Shown here: in pieces, positions 59,501 to 64,000 of the stretch | Position numbering within the stretch: the first letter of the stretch is position 1 | Layout: each line of letters starts with the position of its first letter | DNA from: Paenibacillus contaminans | GTDB taxonomy: Bacteria; Bacillota; Bacilli; Paenibacillales; NBRC-103111 | Direction: 5' to 3' | DNA length: 64,000 nucleotides | NCBI RefSeq assembly: GCF_003285015.1 | Contig: NZ_QMFB01000017.1 | Coordinates: 62,001 to 126,000 of the forward strand | Notes under the pieces: model-generated | What the model was told of the DNA's origin: nothing | The model's input: the letters and a program-made list of their open reading frames with translations, nothing else | Database searches by the model: none | Position numbers and translations under genes: made by a program

Positions 59501-60747
59501 GCGGTATCCGCACCCGTTTTTCGGACGATTTGCTGTGGCTCCCTTATGCGGTAGTCCGCTACCTGGAGCATACCGGGGACGAAAGCGTGCTGGACGAAAC
59601 GGTTCCTTTCCTTCGCAGCGATACGTTAGGCGATGAGGAGCATGAACGTTACGAGCCGACCGTCTTGTCCGAGCAGAGCGGTACGATTTTCGAGCATTGT
59701 CTGCGTGCGCTGGACCGCGGTCTGCGGTTCGGAGAGCATGGGCTGCCGCTGATCGGCATCGGCGACTGGAACGACGGGATGAGCCATGTCGGCGCCGAGG
59801 GCCGGGGGGAAAGCGTCTGGCTCGGCTGGTTCCTTGGCGATATTCTTAGAGGGTTCGCCGATTTATGCGAGCGCCGCGGAAGCGGGGATTTGGCCGAGCG
59901 TTACCGGAGCGCCCGCAGCAAGCTGACGGCTTCGCTCAACGAAAGCGGCTGGGACGGGCAATGGTACCGGCGGGCTTTCACCGACGGCGGGCAATGGCTC
60001 GGCTCCGTCCACAATGCGGAATGCCGGATCGACTCGATCGCCCAGTCATGGTCGGTCATCTCCGGCATGGCGCCGCCGGACAGAGCGCAACAAGCCATGC
60101 AATCGTTCGATCGCGAGCTTGTGGACCGCAGCTTGTCGGTCGCGCATATTTTAACGCCGGCGTTCGACCGGACGGACCCGAGCCCCGGGTACATTCAAGG
60201 GTATCCGCCCGGCATCCGGGAGAACGGAGGCCAGTACACGCACGGCGTCATCTGGAGCATCGTCGCTTGGTGCGGGCTTGGCAACGGGGACAAGGCGTTC
60301 GAGCTGTTCCATATGCTCAACCCGATCATGCATGCGAGGACGCCGGCGGAGGTCCGGAAATATTACGGCGAGCCGTATGTGATGGCGGCCGATATTTATA
60401 CGGAGGAACCGCATAAAGGGCATGCCGGATGGACTTGGTATACAGGCGCGTCCGGCTGGATGTACCAAGCGGGCATCGAATCGATTCTCGGTATTTGCCG
60501 CCGTGGCGATCGGCTGTTTATTCGCCCTTGCATCCCGACAGACTGGCCGGGGTTTTCCGTCACCTACCGGTATGCGGGCACGGAGTACCGGATCGTCGTG
60601 CAAAATCCGTCGCATAAATCCGGCGGCCTAACCTCGTTCACGATCAACGGGCAGGAAGCCGATCCGAAAATATTTTCGGACGCGGACGGACCTTATGTCG
60701 ACCTTAAAGACGATCGTGAGGCACATCATATCGTGTTGACACTGTAA
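56554..60747 (+). CDS. Cyclic beta-1,2-glucan synthase (NdvB-like), C-terminal part (GH94) after in-frame TGA
   Basis: Continues the 52459 frame; the first ATG is at 56587 with a weak GAGG upstream. It begins with the end of the glycoamylase-like domain (FMAHHQGMSLLTIANMLLP), then two GH94-type beta-sandwich regions and the catalytic (alpha/alpha)6 barrel with GIGDWNDGM (59758-59784), where the Asp of DWND is the general acid of cellobiose-phosphorylase-like enzymes. In intact proteins this part trims the linear glucan to control ring size. If not read through, it could be made separately, but a lone start here looks accidental. Confidence 0.85.
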   Translation, partial: FYEAIDFTEARMPEGETCKVIRSFMAHHQGMSLLTIANMLLPVKMYDHFHRDKRVQAAEQLLIERIPPRDSILKRELSGKVRMPRTAPSRHAPLREYASADTPLPEVNVHSNGAFTTVTTNSGSGFIRCEGLSVTRWRADPVADPWGSYMYIRDVAADRVWSPAYLPCRVPSESQRVQFSQARTTFRRDDGDIGTTLDITVSPESNAEVRRLTMSNGGSEARILEVTTFMELSMAPHDADRAHPAFTKLFIETAYETDERCLLARKRPRNQGEKAIWAFHALSAADGRALGPAEFETDRARFIGRGHTMARPRGLESRLAGTVGSVADPAFVMRQRLSVEPGASVTLVAVTGVAKTKEQSLDIVRQLTQTEQAERAFQLAWTRSQIELRHMHMTPADLAVFQTLAGRALYGAPLREERKNGIAANVKSQQDLWAYGISGDRPIILVRISDTGTLPFVVKLLEGYEYLRHNGLFTDLVLLNESAGGYQQDLQEALRRTMEHIAGRGEPGQGGVHVLPAASMPEADMFLLLAVSRVILRADGPSLKAQLKAADRGLAAYGESFTAMALPERFASVKAVEGGEYLFDNGWGGFSPDGREYRIVLKNGSYLPAPWINVMANRSFGCLTSELYTGYTWRQNSRECKLTPWSNDPSLDPPGEVCYLRDEESGEYWQTVPERGQMTSVYNVSYGRGYTHYEHESNGVRHQMTVFVPLDDPVKIIRLRLKNTTSEQRKLSVTYYAEWVLGVHREGNASFLVTDWDERNGILLARNVYQDTFRAATAFLTVNPKGAAADRSEANGERTWTGDRLEFLGRNGTTEAPAAMQRKRLSGAVGATYDSCGAVQAKIAIEPNAERTVYILLGCDDSREAAAKLADKYREGYACEQALEAVTQFWDGVLGTITVSTPSPEMDVMLNNWLLYQTLACRMWARTAFYQAGGAYGFRDQLQDSLALLHSLPELTRAQILLHASHQYEEGDVQHWWHEETHRGIRTRFSDDLLWLPYAVVRYLEHTGDESVLDETVPFLRSDTLGDEEHERYEPTVLSEQSGTIFEHCLRALDRGLRFGEHGLPLIGIGDWNDGMSHVGAEGRGESVWLGWFLGDILRGFADLCERRGSGDLAERYRSARSKLTASLNESGWDGQWYRRAFTDGGQWLGSVHNAECRIDSIAQSWSVISGMAPPDRAQQAMQSFDRELVDRSLSVAHILTPAFDRTDPSPGYIQGYPPGIRENGGQYTHGVIWSIVAWCGLGNGDKAFELFHMLNPIMHARTPAEVRKYYGEPYVMAADIYTEEPHKGHAGWTWYTGASGWMYQAGIESILGICRRGDRLFIRPCIPTDWPGFSVTYRYAGTEYRIVVQNPSHKSGGLTSFTINGQEADPKIFSDADGPYVDLKDDREAHHIVLTL

Positions 60748-60750
60748 TGG

Positions 60751-60792
60751 GCTGTCCCGAAAGGCTTGAGAGCCTGAAGGGACGGCTTTTTT
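60751..60792 (+). terminator. Terminator of the glucan synthase gene
   Basis: GCTGTCCC/GGGACGGC and AGGCT/AGCCT stems, followed by six T. Starts 4 bp after the stop. Confidence 0.9.
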
Positions 60793-61023
60793 CTCGAACA
60801 CTCGCCACTTTTCGTTATTAGCAGTTAAAACGCGATGCTCGCGCTTCAGCTATACGATCGCTGTGATCTAGCCAATGACAACCGCTTCTGCTTGAGCTTT
60901 TTGTGTACTTATGGTACAGGTTGTTGTATAGTTCAACATGCCGGGTTCAATTAATCAAGCGAGTGGGAACGACTGCCGTCAGCGGGTAGTTTTATATACG
61001 AAATATCAATGGAGTGAATCATT

Positions 61024-61206
61024 GTGAGCAAAAGCAAAGGCAAGGGCGGAACAGGCAGAGGCACGGACAAGAAGGGCTGGAACCGATGGCAAGCCGCAGC
61101 CAACCGAGCGAGGAGCAAACCGAAGCCGTATAAGAGCAAGGGACTCAAGAAAGATGACGGCGCAGCGGGCACAGATAGCCGTAAAAGCGACAAGCCCGGT
61201 AATTAA
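61024..61206 (+). CDS. DUF3934-family small basic protein
   Basis: 60 residues. GTG 61024 has TGGAGTG 7 nt upstream. The KGKGGTGRGTDKKGWNRWQA start followed by a Lys-rich tail (KPYKSKG) matches DUF3934 proteins of Bacillales, which have no known function. High positive charge suggests nucleic-acid or ribosome contact, which is inference. The next gene starts about 30 bp downstream and may be co-transcribed. Confidence 0.7.
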   Translation: MSKSKGKGGTGRGTDKKGWNRWQAAANRARSKPKPYKSKGLKKDDGAAGTDSRKSDKPGN

Positions 61207-61238
61207 GCGCAGTAATTAATAAGGAGATGAATGGTTTT

Positions 61239-61685
61239 ATGGAGATTCAAGAACTGAAAAACGAATTGCCGCCAAACTATGAGCAATTGAAATCGTCGGC
61301 CAATCGGGCATCGAATTGGAGAGAACGGCTTGCGGCTGTCGAAGAGCTGGGGCAGTGGAAAAATCAAAAGGTTATCGACGTGCTGACGCATAGAATGAAT
61401 GCTGATGCGGTGTCGCAGGTAAGGGAAGCTGCTTTCCGGAAGCTGAAGGAGCTTGGCGAAGAGGCGCAGCTGCCTGTCAGGGAAAATAACGACTTCTTGA
61501 TCAAAGACGTCACGAAAATATTGATACGCATCAAGAAAAGCCTGCCCAAGGACCATACCTATGAGGCGTTCAAAGAGAAGCTGCAAAAAATGAGGCTTGA
61601 CGTTTACGACACGTACGAAGGGGAGAAGGGCGCCGACTTTGACCAATGGCTTGAAAATAAATGGGCGTCTTTGTCGACAAGGTAA
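61239..61685 (+). CDS. HEAT-repeat-like protein
   Basis: 148 residues. AAGGAG (61221-61226) is abutted by ATG 61227, so ATG 61239 (MEIQELKNELPPNY) is preferred; the longer start adds MNGF. Residues 25-80 (NWRERLAAVEELGQWKNQKV, VSQVREAAFRKLKELGEEA) form HEAT-like helical pairs typical of protein-binding scaffolds. The C-terminal part (FDQWLENKWASL) is helical. No partner is evident beyond the small basic protein upstream. Confidence 0.65.
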   Translation: MEIQELKNELPPNYEQLKSSANRASNWRERLAAVEELGQWKNQKVIDVLTHRMNADAVSQVREAAFRKLKELGEEAQLPVRENNDFLIKDVTKILIRIKKSLPKDHTYEAFKEKLQKMRLDVYDTYEGEKGADFDQWLENKWASLSTR

Positions 61686-61811
61686 AAAGCGCAGAATATG
61701 CTAAACCATCCTCGTTTAATCGTATGAAATAACGATTCCGGTTATTTTTGTGCAAGAAACCGGTATGTAGTGTGTTATTATGAAGTATAAAACCTATTTA
61801 GGAGTGGTATT

Positions 61812-62114
61812 CTGAGAAAGCATCAAAAGCCGATGTCCCTTGACGACCTGCTTAAAGATTTGCAAGGCCAGAAAACGGTTCAGGAGGACCCGCATTCTTT
61901 AAGCAACTTGTTTCATGATTCGTTCATGAGCAAATATTCAGGCTCGAAAAGCTTTGAGGCGTTTCTGGAGAAGGGTAATTTTCAAGTAACGTCGCTTGAC
62001 GATATTTCGAATATCCCTGACGAGCTCTTCGATCGCCATGTGCAAAGGGAGACGAAGTTTGCGGATTGGAAGTCCATGCTGGACCAAGCCAGAAGGGAAT
62101 CCGAAGTTAAATAA
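61812..62114 (+). CDS. Small acidic protein, unknown; possible CTG start
   Basis: About 100 residues: MSLDDLLKDLQGQKT, then SKSFEAFLEKGNFQVTSLDD, FDRHVQRETKF. No family is recognised. ATG 61833 has no ribosome site, while AGGAG at 61800-61804 is 7 nt before CTG 61812, and no ATG, GTG or TTG lies between the preceding stop and 61833. The CTG start adds MRKHQKP. The terminator at 62200 probably ends the transcript. The ORF could also start at 61833. Confidence 0.6.
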   Translation: MRKHQKPMSLDDLLKDLQGQKTVQEDPHSLSNLFHDSFMSKYSGSKSFEAFLEKGNFQVTSLDDISNIPDELFDRHVQRETKFADWKSMLDQARRESEVK

Positions 62115-62199
62115 TTTAACGATGACGAAACAATCGCACCGCGCGCAGCATTCTGCGTGTGGTGTGTTCGCTGCATGACGGCGGACGGTTGACCGAAAG

Positions 62200-62230
62200 C
62201 TCGATCGGCTTATTTCCCGGTCGAGTTTTT
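62200..62230 (+). terminator. Rho-independent terminator
   Basis: CTCGATCGG/CCGGTCGAG stem (one G-T pair) followed by TTTTT. Confidence 0.85.
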
Positions 62231-62244
62231 AGGCATCATGGCGG

Positions 62245-62281
62245 TTGACACTTCTAACTGTAACAATTATAATAACAGTAA
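62245..62281 (+). promoter_or_regulatory. Consensus promoter with overlapping inverted repeat (Rrf2 gene)
   Basis: TTGACA (62245-62250), 17-bp spacer and TATAAT (62268-62273) both match consensus exactly. TAACTGT (62255-62261) and AACAGTAA (62274-62281) form an inverted repeat around the -10, a likely autoregulatory operator. Confidence 0.85.
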
Positions 62282-62307
62282 GCAGACGGGAAGGGGGAGC
62301 ATAAAGG

Positions 62308-62736
62308 GTGAACAGCGAATTTACGATTGCGGTGCACAGTCTTGTTTTTCTGGCCTATAGACCGGATCGTATGGCTACGAGCGATGTGATTGCCCACAAT
62401 GTGAACACCCATCCGTCACGTTTGCGCAAGGTGATGAGCTGCTTGCGAAAACAAGGCTTTATCGTAACGAAGGAAGGCATCGGCGGGGGCTACATTCTGA
62501 ATTGCAACCCCGATCAGGTTACGCTGGCCCAGATTTACAGCGCCACTTCCATCGGATCCATGAAGCCGGGCTGGTGTTCGGGCAAAGGAGACGACAAGTG
62601 CGTGGTCGCCTGCAACATGGCGGAGGTGATGGATCATATTTTTTGCGAAGCGGAGCAACATATGCTGGTCTATCTGCAGCGCACGACGATAAGCAATGTG
62701 CTGGAACGGGTACGGAGCTCACAGCAGCAGAGGTAG
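62308..62736 (+). CDS. Rrf2-family transcriptional regulator
   Basis: 142 residues. GTG 62308 has AAGGGGGAG 8 nt upstream. The winged helix (TSDVIAHNVNTHPSRLRKVM, then LRKQGFIVTKEGIGGGYIL) is typical of Rrf2. A cysteine cluster WCSGKGDDKCVVAC (C-x7-C-x3-C, about residues 89-101) plus another Cys in IFCEAE lies where IscR/NsrR bind an Fe-S cluster, but the spacing differs from theirs. It may sense redox or cysteine status. The strong promoter with overlapping inverted repeat suggests autorepression. The thioredoxin gene 630 bp downstream hints at a redox link; that is inference. Confidence 0.88.
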   Translation: MNSEFTIAVHSLVFLAYRPDRMATSDVIAHNVNTHPSRLRKVMSCLRKQGFIVTKEGIGGGYILNCNPDQVTLAQIYSATSIGSMKPGWCSGKGDDKCVVACNMAEVMDHIFCEAEQHMLVYLQRTTISNVLERVRSSQQQR

Positions 62737-62954
62737 CATTTGAAAAGTCTCGAGCTGAGTTGTTCGACTTCAGTACGCGCCGCCCGAGAGGAGGCGAATA
62801 CGCTACCCTTGACGATTCAAAAAGGTTATCATCCGCTGTTGTCCGGAAAACCCGCCGCCAGAAAGCTGCGAAGCCATGATCTTTGTGTGCTTAAACTATC
62901 ACGAAAATGTAAACAGTTATGCGTACAGCAAACTGAAAGGGAGGGTGAACGGAA

Positions 62955-63335
62955 ATGAGTACGACTGCGTTGATTTATGAGGGAGATTGGGTAAGCGGAA
63001 CATCCCAGCTGGATGAGAAGTTTATCGGGTATGTCGAATCGATGAACCGGAGCGGCGGCTTGAAGGTTCGGGTCACGCAATGCGACCGGGAAGATGCGGT
63101 AGGGACATCGGTGGAAGCGGCTCTCGCCAAAGTGAGAAAGCTGCCCGACTATACGCCATCCGCCCCCGAGGAGCTGAAGGATCTTATAGAACTGTCGCTG
63201 GCGACGCATGATAAGGAATGGTTCGATGAACTGTCTGCCAGGCTGGCTGCTCCACAAGCGGCAGCGGAACAGGATGAGGAGAAACGTTACCGTTTTACCC
63301 CTTACCAGTCCCGGCTGTATAGAATAGCGGAATAA
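62955..63335 (+). CDS. IDEAL-domain-like protein
   Basis: 126 residues. GGAGGGTG lies 8-9 nt before ATG 62955. The N-terminal half (IYEGDWVSGTSQLDEKFIGY, RVTQCDREDAVG) is a small beta region. Residues 72-92 (LIELSLATHDKEWFDELSARL) resemble the IDEAL motif of short Bacillales regulators that bind partner proteins. The C-terminal tail is charged. It lies just upstream of thioredoxin and may be in its operon. The assignment is tentative. Confidence 0.6.
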   Translation: MSTTALIYEGDWVSGTSQLDEKFIGYVESMNRSGGLKVRVTQCDREDAVGTSVEAALAKVRKLPDYTPSAPEELKDLIELSLATHDKEWFDELSARLAAPQAAAEQDEEKRYRFTPYQSRLYRIAE

Positions 63336-63365
63336 AATAAACACTACATTAAAGGAGAGATTCTA

Positions 63366-63680
63366 ATGGCTATTATCAATACGACGGACGCGCAATTTCA
63401 AGATACGGTAAAAGACGGTTTGGTGCTTGTCGATTTCTGGGCTCCCTGGTGCGGACCATGCAAAATGATCGCTCCCATCCTGGAAGAGCTGAGCGGCAAA
63501 ATGGGCGATGCCGTCACGATTGCGAAAGTAAACGTGGACGATAATCCGGAAACGGCCGGCCAATACGGCATCATGAGCATTCCGACGCTGAAGCTGTTCA
63601 AGGACGGCGTCGACGTTACGACGCTTGTCGGAGCCCGTCCGCTGGCGGAGCTCGAAGCGACGATCAAGCAGCATATGTAA
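63366..63680 (+). CDS. trxA: Thioredoxin
   Basis: 104 residues, the normal length. The active site WCGPC lies in VDFWAPWCGPCKMIAPILEE, with the cis-Pro in SIPTLKLFKDG. AAAGGAG precedes the ATG. It reduces disulfides of cytoplasmic proteins using thioredoxin reductase. It starts 30 bp after the previous gene. It may be one of several thioredoxins in the genome, so the symbol is by similarity. Confidence 0.95.
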   Translation: MAIINTTDAQFQDTVKDGLVLVDFWAPWCGPCKMIAPILEELSGKMGDAVTIAKVNVDDNPETAGQYGIMSIPTLKLFKDGVDVTTLVGARPLAELEATIKQHM

Positions 63681-63701
63681 TCAGTATTTACAATCGAGCG
63701 C

Positions 63702-63733
63702 AAAGGACCGGACACTATGTGTCGCGGTCTTTT
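63702..63733 (+). terminator. Terminator of the thioredoxin gene
   Basis: GACCG...CGGTC stem with inner GACA/TGTC and flanking AAAG/CTTT, followed by a T-rich stretch. Confidence 0.75.
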
Positions 63734-63797
63734 ATTTTTGTGTACATAACAGGCGCTGTATCCCTTGACAGAATCTATCACGGTTCGAGCTATTCCT

Positions 63798-63806
63798 TGC
63801 TATAAT
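63798..63806 (+). promoter_or_regulatory. Extended -10 promoter of the sensor gene
   Basis: TGCTATAAT is an exact extended -10 box about 40 bp before the ATG at 63848. No good -35 lies at 17 bp; TTGACA at about 63764 is too far. Confidence 0.55.
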
Positions 63807-63847
63807 GAATTCCAAATAAGCTGATAGGAAATAAAGGGGGGCGGCAA

Positions 63848-64000
63848 ATGATACTAAGGAGGAAGGGCGTATCTATTTTTGTGAAGCTTGTTTTGAGTTT
63901 CCTGGCCGTATTGATTCCATTTTATACGATGACGCTATTTCTAAATCAGAAGGGTGCGGAGGTTATAGACGAGGAGATCACGAAATCGATCAAAAGCCGC
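63848..64000 (+). CDS. Membrane sensor protein, probably YesM-type histidine kinase (3' end missing)
   Basis: The first 51 residues only; the frame runs off the window. GGGGGGCGG precedes ATG 63848. A basic start (MILRRKGVSIFVKLVLSFL) leads into a transmembrane helix and then KGAEVIDEEITKSIKSR, the start of an extracytoplasmic sensing region as in YesM-type sensor kinases or transmembrane AraC regulators. The class cannot be settled without the rest. Confidence 0.6.
   Translation, partial: MILRRKGVSIFVKLVLSFLAVLIPFYTMTLFLNQKGAEVIDEEITKSIKSR

Noticed and set aside
58249..59571. 440-codon minus-strand open frame
   Set aside because: Shadow of the GH94 part of the glucan synthase.
62740..62958. 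72-codon open frame between the Rrf2 and IDEAL-like genes
   Set aside because: TTG start without ribosome site, overlapping the next start; Ser/Arg-rich random-looking sequence.

Overview
The window looks like chromosomal DNA of a Paenibacillus-type firmicute. The evidence is strong GGAGG-type ribosome sites, frequent TTG/GTG starts, LplB/YtcP-type sugar permeases with large solute-binding lipoproteins, YesN/YesM two-component pairs, a copper-amine-oxidase-type stalk protein, DUF3934 and IDEAL-like small proteins, and a CIRCE-controlled htpG. Most of it is moderately GC-rich; a few AT-rich genes (about 1.7-2.7, 3.3-4.0 and 24.1-25.2 kb) look acquired. No rRNA, tRNA, CRISPR array, transposase or integrase gene was recognised.

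Layout. 0-6.2 kb: the 3' part of a DUF2357 PD-(D/E)XK nuclease gene, followed by foreign or small genes, a deacetylase-fold protein and gene remnants, including degenerate copies of the nuclease gene's own 3' end. 6.5-20.3 kb: carbohydrate locus A, with two ABC permeases, a binding lipoprotein, a Tat-exported beta-helix protein, a large secreted glycosidase-like protein, a GH51-like arabinofuranosidase and a membrane-bound AraC regulator. Fragments in and beside this locus show that a beta-helix/AraC/GH51 block was once duplicated and then eroded. 20.3-26.7 kb: an accessory stretch with broken genes, an orphan colicin-type immunity protein, a TerD-type protein, a toxin-antitoxin pair (MqsR-like toxin plus zinc-finger/HTH/Panacea antitoxin), another nuclease-gene remnant and a 51-bp-period repeat element. 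26.7-31.6 kb: an MHYT-PAS-PAS hybrid histidine kinase with a stand-alone receiver, and a TetR regulator. 31.9-46.3 kb: carbohydrate locus B, with a YesN/YesM pair, two permeases, a binding lipoprotein, a PL22-type oligogalacturonate lyase, a second copy of the 51-bp-period element and a 1,652-residue secreted glycoside hydrolase. 46.5-52.4 kb: small genes, a 72-bp tandem repeat, an uncharacterised protein, htpG with CIRCE, a DUF5052-type lipoprotein and a third 51-bp-period repeat. 52.5-60.7 kb: a giant NdvB-type cyclic beta-1,2-glucan synthase split by one in-frame TGA. 61-64 kb: small proteins, an Rrf2 regulator, an IDEAL-like protein, thioredoxin and the start of a membrane sensor gene.

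How it works together. Loci A and B each combine secreted or cytosolic plant-polysaccharide enzymes with a dedicated importer and a dedicated AraC-type regulator. GH51-like and PL22-like enzymes point to arabinan- and pectin-derived substrates, but the exact substrates are inference. The stretches between these loci hold mobile, competitive or defence-type genes and several intergenic repeat families whose function is unknown.
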